DNA of 64,000 nucleotides. Source: Cryomorphaceae bacterium 1068. GTDB taxonomy: Bacteria; Bacteroidota; Bacteroidia; Flavobacteriales_D; Cryomorphaceae. The notes beneath the pieces were generated by a model that saw only the letters and a list, made by a program, of their open reading frames with translations, searched no databases and was not told the DNA's origin. Of this stretch, positions 8,355-17,785 are shown one piece after another. Each line of letters begins with the position of its first letter. Position 1 is the first letter of the stretch. The stretch is from the NCBI GenBank assembly GCA_027214385.1, contig JAPVXR010000014.1, positions 56,213 through 120,212 on the forward strand. The letters run 5' to 3'. The translations under genes and the position numbers were made by a program.

Positions 8355-10822
8355 ATTTTCACGAATCTGATTCTCTCCTTAGCCCCCAGATTCTTTATCT
8401 CCAAAATATAGACTCCGCTTTGTAATTCGTCAACTCCAATTTGGAAGTAACGTCTATTGTTATAAACGAACACTTTGTCATCGCGTATAAGGTTGCCTGA
8501 CGGATCGTAAATACGGTACTCAATTTCTTGATCCAAGGATCCACTGGAAATAATTGTGATTTCGCTCTCCACTGGATTTGGTGATAGCGTCAGCTCTTCC
8601 CCATCTCTTCCTTCCTCTAAAGTCCCATCACAATCTGGATAAATATTTCTGGAATCACTTGCTTTAAGCCCTCCGGGATCCGTAACCTCTATAACTATTT
8701 CGTACCAATATGTCTCAAAAGGGCTACATCCCGTTGGGAAAATGGTGAGGTTTTCTCCATTTCCGGATAAGTAGTCCAAATAGTGAAAATGAGTATTATG
8801 GTGAAGTATGTGCGTCCATTCATAGATCATTTCTGATGGACTGCTTTCATTATCTGTCACCTCTGCAATCAGGTTAAACAAAGTAGGACTCAGAGTAGAA
8901 TATAGCTCTCCTTCATTGATGCTTGATAAATTTACACTAGGCGGAGTATTATTTAAAGACACCGGAATAACCTGTTCCGACGTAGCGCCCAAAGCATCTT
9001 CAACTTCGAGAAGAATACTTTCAGTGTGGATATTTCCATTTACAGGGGCGAAAGTCTTCGTGATTATTTCTCCATTCATCTCGGAGCCATCTTCAAATGT
9101 CCAAGTGTATGTTAATTCATCTCCTTCGGGGTCATAACTCTCTGATGCATCGAGTTCGACTACAAGCTTACCTATGCCATACACTGTATCAGGTGTAACT
9201 TCGATCACTGGCTTCAGATTCCCTCCAAAACAAATTTTCTTTATTTCGGAAGGTGCAATCGTTGTTACATACAGACATTGGTTGAAAGGACTTTGTGTAA
9301 TGTGAATTACAGGGCCAATTGATTCATTCCAAGTTTCGATTATTTGAGGCTCATTTGTTTCGTCAAACTTTATGGCACGTAACCATCCCGAGAAATCAGC
9401 CAGGGTATACCATCCTTGATATTCTTCGGGTATACCATCTCCTTCCATAAATACTCCTCCACTTCCGCTAATCCCCGTAAAGCTTGAGCCGATTACTCCT
9501 GCATCTTCCACTGAAGTGTAGTTGGCGTCGCCATTTCCATCAAAAGAGGAGACGGCAGCGATAAGTGGGACGATTTGATTGTTTTCGTTAGCTGAATTAG
9601 CAAAACTCAACATTGGCCTTTGATGCACAAAAGTTGTGATCGTATCATCAATCGTTACCGAAGGATCACATGGATTTGGAAAGAAATAATCATGCTGAAG
9701 ATTCTCTTGTTGAACAACATCTTGATAATCCATGTAATCATTGCAAGTCGAAGAACTCAAAGGATTGAGTGCATTCACATTTTTCGTGGCTTTATTGGCA
9801 TAGTAACCATACCTCATGGGGCCTTGAAAAATTGGCCATCCATAGTTTCCTCCCGGATCTGAAACAAAGTTGACCTCTTCCCATACCCAATCTCCGACAT
9901 CGGAAAGTACGATAGTTCCGGGATTACCTGATTCTAAGTTTCCTCCTCCCGTATTAGACTTTATTGTAAATCTATAGGGGTTTCTGAACCCCATCGCCCA
10001 AATTTTAGACCGTGGAGCAGAAGGATCGGCAGAATTATAAAACGGATTATTGGGAAGTCCTTCACCCGTTTCAGGATTGATTCTTAATACTTTACCATTT
10101 AATCCGTCGATATACTGACTTCTGAAAGCACCAAGTTGCTCTTCCTCCTTGAGAATATTGTAATCCAGAGCGATATCATCGTTTGCGTATTGCGGGAGCG
10201 GCCCTTCGCCATTAAAACCTCCTCCATTTGGTGAACCTACCCACGTATTACCATCTCCTGTCGAGGCAATTAGAGAGCCATCATTTCCAAACATCAGCTG
10301 ACCAACACCATGAGCAGGGGCGCAGATAGGGAGTCCGGTTCCCATTTCTTCTCCGAGTAATATTTTTCGGCTATTCTCTACCAGAGTGAGGTTGTCAACG
10401 TCTATGGTGTATCGAGTAATTCTGCCCATAGAAACTTTGTTGTCGCTAACAGCCGGATTATAGTCAGGTGTTCCAAAAAATCGCAGGTAGTGAGTGTCCG
10501 CACAATAGAAGAGGTAGATGTAGCCATTTTCCATAAAATTCGGATCCAGTGTGGCTCCAATCATACCTAAGTCTCCGTAAAAGGCGACCTCTTCTGAGAT
10601 ATCAATCACAGGAGCGTCTCCAACTTGATCGTTTGATATTAACCAAACAGTGCCGTTGAGCTCCCATACCACTGATAAGTTGGTATCAGCAAATAAAATT
10701 CCAGCTGCTACATTGAATTGATTATATGCTATCTCTTCTACAAATCCATCGGGATACTGAGCTTGAGCGTTTTGAGATACTAAGCCTAAAACCAGTAAAA
10801 AACCTATTAAAATGTTCCTCAT
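8351..10822 (-). CDS. Secreted PQQ-type sugar dehydrogenase-like protein with PKD and T9SS domains (copy 1)
   Basis: 823 residues. The signal peptide MRNILIGFLLVLGLVSQNAQ is followed by a GSDH-type six-bladed propeller (residues ~30-540). Signature runs include FGNDGSLIASTGDG, DGLNGKVLRINPETGEGLP, WAMGFRNPYRF and GGNYGWP. Then come a PKD fold (YDPEGDELTYTWTFEDG), an Ig-like segment with LLHHNTHFH-type histidines (ILHHNTHFHYLDY), and a type A sorting domain (LSPNPVES ... RIRFVKI). The family oxidises sugars with PQQ in the periplasm or outside, but I cannot confirm the PQQ or calcium ligands. It is a tandem paralogue of the 11089 gene. ATG 10822 is the signal-peptide start. Confidence 0.88.
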   Translation of the reverse strand: MRNILIGFLLVLGLVSQNAQAQYPDGFVEEIAYNQFNVAAGILFADTNLSVVWELNGTVWLISNDQVGDAPVIDISEEVAFYGDLGMIGATLDPNFMENGYIYLFYCADTHYLRFFGTPDYNPAVSDNKVSMGRITRYTIDVDNLTLVENSRKILLGEEMGTGLPICAPAHGVGQLMFGNDGSLIASTGDGNTWVGSPNGGGFNGEGPLPQYANDDIALDYNILKEEEQLGAFRSQYIDGLNGKVLRINPETGEGLPNNPFYNSADPSAPRSKIWAMGFRNPYRFTIKSNTGGGNLESGNPGTIVLSDVGDWVWEEVNFVSDPGGNYGWPIFQGPMRYGYYANKATKNVNALNPLSSSTCNDYMDYQDVVQQENLQHDYFFPNPCDPSVTIDDTITTFVHQRPMLSFANSANENNQIVPLIAAVSSFDGNGDANYTSVEDAGVIGSSFTGISGSGGVFMEGDGIPEEYQGWYTLADFSGWLRAIKFDETNEPQIIETWNESIGPVIHITQSPFNQCLYVTTIAPSEIKKICFGGNLKPVIEVTPDTVYGIGKLVVELDASESYDPEGDELTYTWTFEDGSEMNGEIITKTFAPVNGNIHTESILLEVEDALGATSEQVIPVSLNNTPPSVNLSSINEGELYSTLSPTLFNLIAEVTDNESSPSEMIYEWTHILHHNTHFHYLDYLSGNGENLTIFPTGCSPFETYWYEIVIEVTDPGGLKASDSRNIYPDCDGTLEEGRDGEELTLSPNPVESEITIISSGSLDQEIEYRIYDPSGNLIRDDKVFVYNNRRYFQIGVDELQSGVYILEIKNLGAKERIRFVKI

Positions 10823-10843
10823 TATCTGCTTTGTATGTTGCTG

Positions 10844-10851
10844 CAAATTTA
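10844..10851 (-). promoter_or_regulatory. -7 promoter element TAAATTTG (dehydrogenase copy 1)
   Basis: A perfect TAnnTTTG 22 bases before the ATG at 10822, in the 266-base gap between the two paralogues. Copy 1 can therefore be transcribed independently of copy 2. Confidence 0.5.
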
Positions 10852-11088
10852 ATAATCCGTTACCGAATTGATCTAAAGAACCACATATTGATCCCATTTG
10901 GTGTTTTGCTAATATGCTATTCCTAAAAGTTGATTTCAAAAACAAGCATGTCTAAAAAAGTTCTACTGTTAAACGGCCTGATAGGAGCCTGATGGTTTTT
11001 ACATCCAACTAAAGTGTTTTTACTAATATTCTCCCAATATGAATTATCATCCAAAGTCTAGTGTTCTCATTTAGACATTCTAGAAATA

Positions 11089-13563
11089 TTACAACCGCAC
11101 AAACTTCCTCTGCTCCCTCTTGCCGTTGCAAATAAGATCAAGAGTATAGACTCCATTTGGCAATTCTTCCACACTAATTCTGAAGAGCCGATGATCGTTG
11201 TAAACCCTTATTTCGTCCGATCTCACTAGCCTACCCGCAACATCTATTATTCTTAACTCAATCATTTCCCCAAGGGAAGTATTGCTTAGAATGGTTAGGA
11301 CATCAGAAGTCGGATTAGGGAATAGCCTTAGTTCATTCGTTCCCGTTTCATTTTCCAACTCCCCATCACAATCCGGATAAATCATTTTTGAGTCAAACGA
11401 TGTAAGACCTCCTTGGTCAACTACTCGAACATTCAACTCATACCAATAGACATCAGTTTCTCCACATCCCGTTGGATTCACAAGGGTAATTCCACTAGAG
11501 AAATCATACTCGTGCAAGACATGGTAGTGCGTATTATGATGCAACAAGTGCTTCCACTCATAGGTCATTTCTGATGCTGCGCTTTCTGCATCAATGACAT
11601 TGGCGGCAAGCTCAAAGGTGGAAGGGAAATCTATAGCGTAAAGCTGACCCTCTGTTACGCTAATTATCTCAACTTCAGGTGGGGTATTGTTTAGGGATAT
11701 AAGTATTTCTTTCTCGTTTGTGGCACCGATACTATCGGTCACTGTGAGGGTAGCAATGTATGATTCTACCCCATTGCCGGAATACTCATGATCCACTGCA
11801 GGGCCTTCTCCAGCTGTGCCATCTCCAAAATCCCATTGATAGGTAATTGATCCGCCTTCCGGATCATAAGACTCGGATCCGTTAAAGTTCACGTTCATCG
11901 GTGACGGACCATAGATGGTATCATTTTCAGTTAATGGAACTGGTTTGAGGTTGCCGCCAAAACATATCCGATCTACTGTTCTTTGATTTAAAGATGTGAT
12001 ATACAGACATCCGTCGTATTTATTGAAGGTCAAGTCTACAGGATTGCTCACATCTTCTTCACCCCATTGCGCTATGGATTTGATCTCGTCGTTTTCATTT
12101 ATTCCTATCGCTCTAATCCAACCGGTGTAATCTGCAAATATGTAAGAGTCTTGATATTCTTCCGGAATTTTAGGCCCCGTTAAAAAGTCACCTCCTATAA
12201 TACTCGTGCCTTTAAAGGGTATTCCTTCTACCTCCTCCATATCTTGGATCGCAGTCCAAGTAGCTTCTCCTTGACTTCCGAAAGTCGGGAACCGTGCGTG
12301 TTCTCCACCTCCCCATATATTTCGGTAAGCAAGTGCGGGACGCTCATGCTCAAAAGTCAAGACATTTTCAGGAATAGAAGCATTTTCGCTGCAAGGATTT
12401 GGGAAAAAGTAATCGTGCTGTTCGTTCGGTTGCTGAATCAGATCTTGGAAATAGAAATACTCTTGATCGCAAGATCCCTCTTCAAATAATGGATTGGGTG
12501 CCATTAAATTGTAAGTCAATTTATCAGGGTAGGATCCGTCATAGCCCTGATCATCAAAAGGAACGTGGCCTTCAAACAATGGCCAGCCGTAATTGCCACC
12601 ACCGTCTACGATAATATTGAGTTCTTCCCATCGGGCATTTCCCACATCACCCAGATAAATACTCCCGGGGTGACCATTCTCGAGATCTCCCCACCCAGTA
12701 TTTGGTCGTACTTTAAATCGAAATGGATTTCTAAAACCCATGGCCCACCATCTGCCGCGATCAGCATCAGGATTGTTTTCGTCGTAATGTGGATTATTTG
12801 GAAGTCCTTCTCCTGTTTCGGGATGAATTCTAAGGACTTTTCCGTTCAGACCATCGGTGAATTGAGATCGAAATGAACCGATCATCTCTGCTTGATTGAT
12901 GATTCCATCACCCAAGGAGATACTATCAAAAGCAACTGGTGGTAACTCACCCACTCCTGTGTAGCAGCATCTCCAAGAATTGGCATCACCTGTCGCAGCA
13001 AGCAGGCTTCCATCATTTCCAAATGCCAGTCCACACGTGCTGTGCGAGTCAGAACAAATCGGGATCCCTGATCCAATCTCATTACCGAGCAAAACGTGAC
13101 GCGATGACGGATCGGCCGTTAAGTAATCATCGGTATTAACGGTAAAACGTGTAATTCTTCCCATACCACCCATATTATTCGAGTTGGCTTCAGGATCATA
13201 TTCAGGAGTTCCGAAATATAAAATATGGTGTCTATCGGCGTTGTAGAGAAGGTAGATGTATCCATTCTCTTTGAAGTTGGGATCTATAGTTGCTCCGAGC
13301 AATCCATTGCTTTCCCAAAAACCACATTCTTCACGAATGTCTAGGAGAGGTTCAGAGAGAATTTCTTCATTCAGCACAGCCCATACCACTCCGTCTAAAT
13401 CGTAAACATAAGCGAGATTCGTATCTACGGGGATATATCCCGCCGATCTGTTGAGCCCGTCTGCCCCGGTCAAAATGGTTTCTCTTGCAAATCCTTCGGG
13501 CAATTGCGCATAGCTCAATCCAACAAAAAAGAAAAACGAAAATAGGGTTAAGATATGCTTCAT
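11089..13563 (-). CDS. Secreted PQQ-type sugar dehydrogenase-like protein with PKD and T9SS domains (copy 2)
   Basis: 824 residues with the same order as copy 1: signal peptide (MKHILTLFSFFFFVGLSYAQ), GSDH propeller (FGNDGSLLAATGDAN, DGLNGKVLRIHPETGEGLP, WAMGFRNPFRF, GGNYGWPLFEGH), PKD (YDPEGGSITYQWDFGDG), a segment with LLHHNTHYH, and a type A sorting domain (LFPNPTSDV ... QRKFVRL). The copies differ throughout, so the duplication is not recent. The start is set by the signal peptide. Confidence 0.88.
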   Translation of the reverse strand: MKHILTLFSFFFFVGLSYAQLPEGFARETILTGADGLNRSAGYIPVDTNLAYVYDLDGVVWAVLNEEILSEPLLDIREECGFWESNGLLGATIDPNFKENGYIYLLYNADRHHILYFGTPEYDPEANSNNMGGMGRITRFTVNTDDYLTADPSSRHVLLGNEIGSGIPICSDSHSTCGLAFGNDGSLLAATGDANSWRCCYTGVGELPPVAFDSISLGDGIINQAEMIGSFRSQFTDGLNGKVLRIHPETGEGLPNNPHYDENNPDADRGRWWAMGFRNPFRFKVRPNTGWGDLENGHPGSIYLGDVGNARWEELNIIVDGGGNYGWPLFEGHVPFDDQGYDGSYPDKLTYNLMAPNPLFEEGSCDQEYFYFQDLIQQPNEQHDYFFPNPCSENASIPENVLTFEHERPALAYRNIWGGGEHARFPTFGSQGEATWTAIQDMEEVEGIPFKGTSIIGGDFLTGPKIPEEYQDSYIFADYTGWIRAIGINENDEIKSIAQWGEEDVSNPVDLTFNKYDGCLYITSLNQRTVDRICFGGNLKPVPLTENDTIYGPSPMNVNFNGSESYDPEGGSITYQWDFGDGTAGEGPAVDHEYSGNGVESYIATLTVTDSIGATNEKEILISLNNTPPEVEIISVTEGQLYAIDFPSTFELAANVIDAESAASEMTYEWKHLLHHNTHYHVLHEYDFSSGITLVNPTGCGETDVYWYELNVRVVDQGGLTSFDSKMIYPDCDGELENETGTNELRLFPNPTSDVLTILSNTSLGEMIELRIIDVAGRLVRSDEIRVYNDHRLFRISVEELPNGVYTLDLICNGKREQRKFVRL

Positions 13564-13583
13564 TATTTCACACTTCTGACGAG

Positions 13584-13591
13584 CAAAGATA
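13584..13591 (-). promoter_or_regulatory. -7 promoter element TATCTTTG (dehydrogenase copy 2)
   Basis: A perfect TAnnTTTG 20 bases before the ATG at 13563, directly downstream of the lolA terminator. Confidence 0.5.
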
Positions 13592-13609
13592 GCGGCCAGG
13601 CTCCTCAAT

Positions 13610-13642
13610 AAAAAACCCAATTGGCTGAGCAATTGGGTTCTT
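13610..13642 (-). terminator. Terminator of the ftsK-lolA unit
   Basis: The helix AACCCAATTG / CAATTGGGTT with a six-base loop is followed on the minus strand by TTTTTTATT, 40 bases after the lolA stop. Confidence 0.75.
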
Positions 13643-13681
13643 TATTAACTTTTTCAAGTAATCTGATCAGTGATCAGATAC

Positions 13682-14332
13682 TCAACGATTGTCAATCTCA
13701 TCCACTCCGGGATATTCAGTCGGATCAAACACGAATGTATCATCGCTGTAATCAGCTGTCGTAACGAATGATTGCACTGCGTAAGTGTAATTTACGCCTT
13801 GCTTCCCTTTGATTTCAATTTTACTCACCTCCATTTTGGCTTTGTCGATGTAAACCAATATCGTGTGATAGTCCTTGTCTTCAGCATCTACAGGCACTAG
13901 CTTTATAACATGAGTAGGTCTTCCATTCAGGTTTTCTTCCGCTTTGTAATACTGCTTGAATCCTGACTCCCATATCGTGTAAACATCTCCCGGGTTCAGC
14001 ACCTCATCTCCCGTTTCGGTAAAGTCTATATAGACTTCATTCATTTCTTCACTATAGGTCCATCTTGTATCTCCGTCAGAATAGATGTGATTATCGCCGA
14101 GAACGATATAATACTTCTTGCCCTTCATTTTAATAGAGCCTTTTTGCTCTTGATTCACATCTGCAGCTTTGTCCTCAAGGGTAAAGGTGAACTCACTTGT
14201 GATGGTAGGGTATTTTCTTGTTTTGTCACTTAGCTCATCTAGAATGGCTTTCGCCTTGGCATCTTGAGCATGAGCATTGACTGCTACTAGTGCAATCAAT
14301 AGCGTAGCGAGAACTTTAAGTATATTTTTCAT
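13682..14332 (-). CDS. lolA: LolA-like outer-membrane lipoprotein carrier protein
   Basis: 216 residues with signal peptide MKNILKVLATLLIALVAVNA, then a LolA-type fold: FTFTLEDKAADVNQEQKGSI, KGKKYYIVLGD, DGDTRWTYSEEMNEV and a C-terminal DPTEYPGV. LolA ferries lipoproteins across the periplasm from LolCDE to the outer membrane. It starts 4 bases after the ftsK stop (ATG 14332; a TTG directly before it is possible). ftsK-lolA is a common Bacteroidota pair. Bacteroidota LolA-like proteins are diverged, so the family call is firm but full LolA function is inferred. Confidence 0.85.
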   Translation of the reverse strand: MKNILKVLATLLIALVAVNAHAQDAKAKAILDELSDKTRKYPTITSEFTFTLEDKAADVNQEQKGSIKMKGKKYYIVLGDNHIYSDGDTRWTYSEEMNEVYIDFTETGDEVLNPGDVYTIWESGFKQYYKAEENLNGRPTHVIKLVPVDAEDKDYHTILVYIDKAKMEVSKIEIKGKQGVNYTYAVQSFVTTADYSDDTFVFDPTEYPGVDEIDNR

Positions 14333-14336
14333 CAAG

Positions 14337-16895
14337 TTAATTTTCGATATTCTCAGACTCAGCTTTCAACAACTGTTCCAAAGTGTACTCGTCGGGAATC
14401 AAAACCTGTCTGGCTTTGCTTCCTTCAAATGGCCCGACAATTCCCGCAGCCTCGAGCTGATCAACTATTCGACCTGCTCTATTGTAACCAAGCTTCAGCT
14501 TTCGTTGTATCAGCGAAGTTGACCCTTGCTGCGTTGCCACTAGCAATCTGGCTGCGTCTTCAAACATGGCATCCCTATCAGCAATGTCAATGTCTAAGCT
14601 ACCTCCTTCATCATCGCCAATGTACTCAGGCAGATCAAATGCAGAGGGATATCCTCTTTGATTTCCAATGAATTCTGTGATTTCATCCACTTCAGGTGTA
14701 TCCACGAATCCACACTGAATACGAATAACGTCATTTCCGGTGGACAATAGCATGTCTCCTCGACCGATGAGCTGATCTGCACCACCTGCGTCAAGAATGG
14801 TACGAGAGTCAATTTTAGAGGAAACTCTAAATGCGATTCTGGCAGGGAAGTTGGCCTTAATAACCCCCGTAATGATATTCACAGAAGGTCGCTGAGTGGC
14901 GATGATCAGGTGAATTCCGATGGCACGAGCAAGCTGGGCCAAACGTGCTATTGGAGTTTCGACTTCCTTACCGGCAGTCATGATCAAATCAGCAAACTCA
15001 TCAATTACCAAAACGATATAAGGCAAATACTTGTGACCCTCCTCGGGATTTAGACGCCGCTGTACAAATTTGCCATTGTACTCTTTCAGATTGCGGACTC
15101 CCGCGTTCTTCAAAAGCTCGTAACGGTTATCCATTTCGATACAGAGAGAGTTCAAGGTCTTCACTACCTTTCCTGTATCCGTGATAATCGACTCTTCCTC
15201 ATCAGGCAGTTTCGCCAAATAGTGTCGCTCTATTTTATTAAAAAGTGTGAGCTCCACCTTCTTCGGGTCAACCAGTACAAACTTGATTTGCGAAGGGTGT
15301 TTCTTGTAAAGTAGAGAGACCAAAATCGCGTTGAGCCCTACCGACTTTCCTTGACCGGTAGCACCCGCCATCAATAGGTGAGGCATCTTGGCCAAGTCGG
15401 CCACAAAAGTCTCGTTGCTGATTGTTTTCCCTAGAGCAACAGGTAATTCAAACTTGCTGTTCTGGAATTTCTCCGAAGCAATGATCGATCTCATTGAAAC
15501 CGTGTCCGGATTGCTATTCGGTACTTCTATACCTATGGTTCCCTTTCCGGGAATGGGTGCAATGATTCGAATTCCCAAAGCCGCAAGACTCAAGGCAATG
15601 TCGTCTTCCAGATTTCTGATTTTGGAGATTCGAACACCTGGCTCAGGAACGATTTCGTAAAGTGTAACTGTCGGTCCGATAGTCGCCTTGATTTTCTCAA
15701 TCCCGATTTTATAGTGCGAAAGGGTGGTGACGATTTTGTCTTTGTTCGCATCCAGCTCTTCCTTTGTCACGGTAACTTTACCATCTCCATGATCTTCCAA
15801 GAGGTCAATTCGCGGCATTTGAAAGTTCGAGAGATCCAAAGTAGGGTCATATTCTCCAAAGTCCTTGACTTTCTGATTCACCTCTTTGTCAGAAAGGGCT
15901 TTCTCTTCTTTGGGCGCTTCGACAGTAAATTCCTCTGTCTTCTCTTTTGGCGGTATTGGTTTACTTACCACCTTTTCAAAATTTTCAAACTCTGAAGTTT
16001 TCGGTTCAGAGTCCACTTCTAGCGCCAAAGATTCTTTAGCTGCTCCATTTTTTTCAGGTGTTTCCTTCACTTCGAGCGGAAGATCATCTTCTTCATTATC
16101 CAAATCGGCCATAGCCAAATCAGCAGCGCTCGTTTCGGTGAAGTTATCCATATCGCCAATGGTGTCTTCGAAATGCTTCACTTCGTCAAGTTCTTCTTCC
16201 GACTCATTAGTTGAAGTTCGAATCTTATTCCCTACAGAATTGAAGAGGGATCCTATTTTGGCTGAAGCCACCGAAAACCACTTTCCTAAAAACGAGAATG
16301 ACGGATTGAATACGATCGCGATATAGCCCGAAGCAATAAACAAAAGCAAAAATCCCGTTCCTACGGTACCCACTTTTCCTTCTAGCGTATGATTCATCTC
16401 GAAACCATATCGTCCGCCTAAAATCTGGTAATCTGAGGAGTCGAACAAAAAAGCCAGTACAGGTGAAAAGACCAGCATCGCAAAAACAGCAGCTAGTGTT
16501 GTTTTCCTGGCCGGAAGTAGGCTTTTTCCGAACAATACTTTGAAGCCATAGAGAAACAAAAGAAAGACGAACAAAAAGCTTGTGACACCAAACCATTCAT
16601 GAATGAAGGTGTGACCCATCATAGCACCGAGTGGACCTAGCCAATTCTCAGCTTCGTAATTTCCTTCACGTAGCACCACCCACCAATTTTCTGAGAGAAG
16701 AGATTGATCCTCCTTCCAGGTAAACATGAATGCTGTAAATGCGATCAATAAGTAAATGCAAGAAAAGAACAAGAATAAGCCTCCGACTCTCTTCACGCGG
16801 CGATCTGAGCGTAGATCAGAAATCTTTAGCTTTTTACCTGAAGTGGTTTTCTTCTTGGCTGCACTACCTGTTTTTAAAGTGTTTTTTTTGGCCAT
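14337..16895 (-). CDS. ftsK: DNA translocase FtsK
   Basis: 852 residues. Four N-terminal membrane segments (~35-190) are followed by an acidic/Lys linker (~215-360) and the FtsK/SpoIIIE motor, with Walker A GATGQGKS at ~508, Walker B VLVIDEFADL at ~630 and the ATQRPSVNIITG block. A C-terminal winged-helix gamma domain (QRKLKLGYNRAGRIVDQLE) would read KOPS-like DNA signs. It pumps chromosome ends through the closing septum and activates XerCD. ATG 16895 (MAKKNTLK) is chosen over an upstream TTG at 16925, which lies in the promoter leader. It is cotranscribed with lolA. Confidence 0.96.
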   Translation of the reverse strand: MAKKNTLKTGSAAKKKTTSGKKLKISDLRSDRRVKRVGGLFLFFSCIYLLIAFTAFMFTWKEDQSLLSENWWVVLREGNYEAENWLGPLGAMMGHTFIHEWFGVTSFLFVFLLFLYGFKVLFGKSLLPARKTTLAAVFAMLVFSPVLAFLFDSSDYQILGGRYGFEMNHTLEGKVGTVGTGFLLLFIASGYIAIVFNPSFSFLGKWFSVASAKIGSLFNSVGNKIRTSTNESEEELDEVKHFEDTIGDMDNFTETSAADLAMADLDNEEDDLPLEVKETPEKNGAAKESLALEVDSEPKTSEFENFEKVVSKPIPPKEKTEEFTVEAPKEEKALSDKEVNQKVKDFGEYDPTLDLSNFQMPRIDLLEDHGDGKVTVTKEELDANKDKIVTTLSHYKIGIEKIKATIGPTVTLYEIVPEPGVRISKIRNLEDDIALSLAALGIRIIAPIPGKGTIGIEVPNSNPDTVSMRSIIASEKFQNSKFELPVALGKTISNETFVADLAKMPHLLMAGATGQGKSVGLNAILVSLLYKKHPSQIKFVLVDPKKVELTLFNKIERHYLAKLPDEEESIITDTGKVVKTLNSLCIEMDNRYELLKNAGVRNLKEYNGKFVQRRLNPEEGHKYLPYIVLVIDEFADLIMTAGKEVETPIARLAQLARAIGIHLIIATQRPSVNIITGVIKANFPARIAFRVSSKIDSRTILDAGGADQLIGRGDMLLSTGNDVIRIQCGFVDTPEVDEITEFIGNQRGYPSAFDLPEYIGDDEGGSLDIDIADRDAMFEDAARLLVATQQGSTSLIQRKLKLGYNRAGRIVDQLEAAGIVGPFEGSKARQVLIPDEYTLEQLLKAESENIEN

Positions 16896-16929
16896 GTGGT
16901 GTAGCGTCGTTTCAGACGGGATCAACTAT

Positions 16930-16937
16930 CAAAGATA
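16930..16937 (-). promoter_or_regulatory. -7 promoter element TATCTTTG (ftsK)
   Basis: A perfect TAnnTTTG 35 bases before the ftsK ATG; a TTTG lies 23 bases further upstream, slightly longer than the usual spacer. Confidence 0.5.
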
Positions 16938-17143
16938 AATGCTATGAAGCTATGAAACGGCAAAGGAGAGCGTCGTATTTTAACAGAGGAGTGTTAAAGG
17001 AATTCGACTGGAATTTCTCCGATAATTCGAAATCTCAGTTGGAAGATTTTATCAGCCAATTTTGCCCGGTTGTTTTTGGATATTTGGCTTCTTTAAAACG
17101 AACAAAAATGCAAATCAAACTGTTCGCAAGTCATTCTAAGAAC

Positions 17144-17151
17144 TACCTTTG
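17144..17151 (+). promoter_or_regulatory. -7 promoter element TACCTTTG (msrA)
   Basis: A perfect TAnnTTTG ~65 bases before the msrA ATG, which leaves an untranslated leader of about 55 bases. Confidence 0.5.
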
Positions 17152-17215
17152 TTTTGCTCTCTGAGCAAGGGGATTGAGGGGTTCATATTTAAGTCGAACA
17201 GTATTTCAAGTACAG

Positions 17216-17785
17216 ATGTCATCAAGCCAAGAGAGTCGTAAATTACAGGAAGCCACCTTTGGTGCAGGCTGCTTTTGGTGTGTTGAGGCAGTATTCCAAG
17301 AGTTGCGAGGCGTGACTCAAGTATATCCCGGATACAGCGGTGGCGACATAAAGAATCCTGCGTATCGTGAAGTTTGTAATGGAATCACGGGACACGCTGA
17401 AGTGGCGAGAATCACATTCGACCCTAATGAGATTGCATTCACCGACTTACTGCGTGTTTTCTTTCAATCACATGATCCCACTATACTCAATCGTCAAGGA
17501 GCTGACGTAGGTACACAGTACAGAAGTGTGATTTTTTACCACGACGAATATCAGAGAGATCTGGCTGAGCGGGCCAAAGCAACAATGGATTCTAGCGATT
17601 TGTATGCAAATCAAGTAGTGACGGCTATTGAGCCGCTGACGAATTTTTATAGAGCAGAAGAAGATCACCACAACTACTATATGAAAAACACCAGCGCTCC
17701 ATACTGCCAGGCAGTAGTAAAGCCTAAAGTAGAAAGATTCAGAAAACAGTTTGACGACCTCCGAAAGCAAGAACTCAAGCATTAG
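17216..17785 (+). CDS. msrA: Peptide-methionine (S)-S-oxide reductase
   Basis: 189 residues. It reduces the S epimer of methionine sulfoxide in proteins. The active-site motif GAGCFWC is at residues ~16-22, and the family blocks GYSGG, HAEV, FFQSHDPT, GTQYRS and EDHHNYY are present. A possible recycling Cys is in SAPYCQAVV. ATG 17216 gives the normal length and the TTG at 17174 is discarded. The following gene overlaps its end by 35 bases, suggesting coupled translation. Confidence 0.96.
   Translation: MSSSQESRKLQEATFGAGCFWCVEAVFQELRGVTQVYPGYSGGDIKNPAYREVCNGITGHAEVARITFDPNEIAFTDLLRVFFQSHDPTILNRQGADVGTQYRSVIFYHDEYQRDLAERAKATMDSSDLYANQVVTAIEPLTNFYRAEEDHHNYYMKNTSAPYCQAVVKPKVERFRKQFDDLRKQELKH

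Larger units (their letters stand above)
16896..17215. other. Divergent intergenic region ftsK/msrA
   Basis: 320 bases with no gene. It holds outward-facing -7 elements for ftsK (TATCTTTG, minus) and msrA (TACCTTTG, plus). I see nothing else structured. Confidence 0.6.

Noticed and set aside
15886..16326. 146-codon plus-strand frame inside ftsK
   Set aside because: It is antisense to the acidic/Ser linker of ftsK; low-complexity shadow frame.
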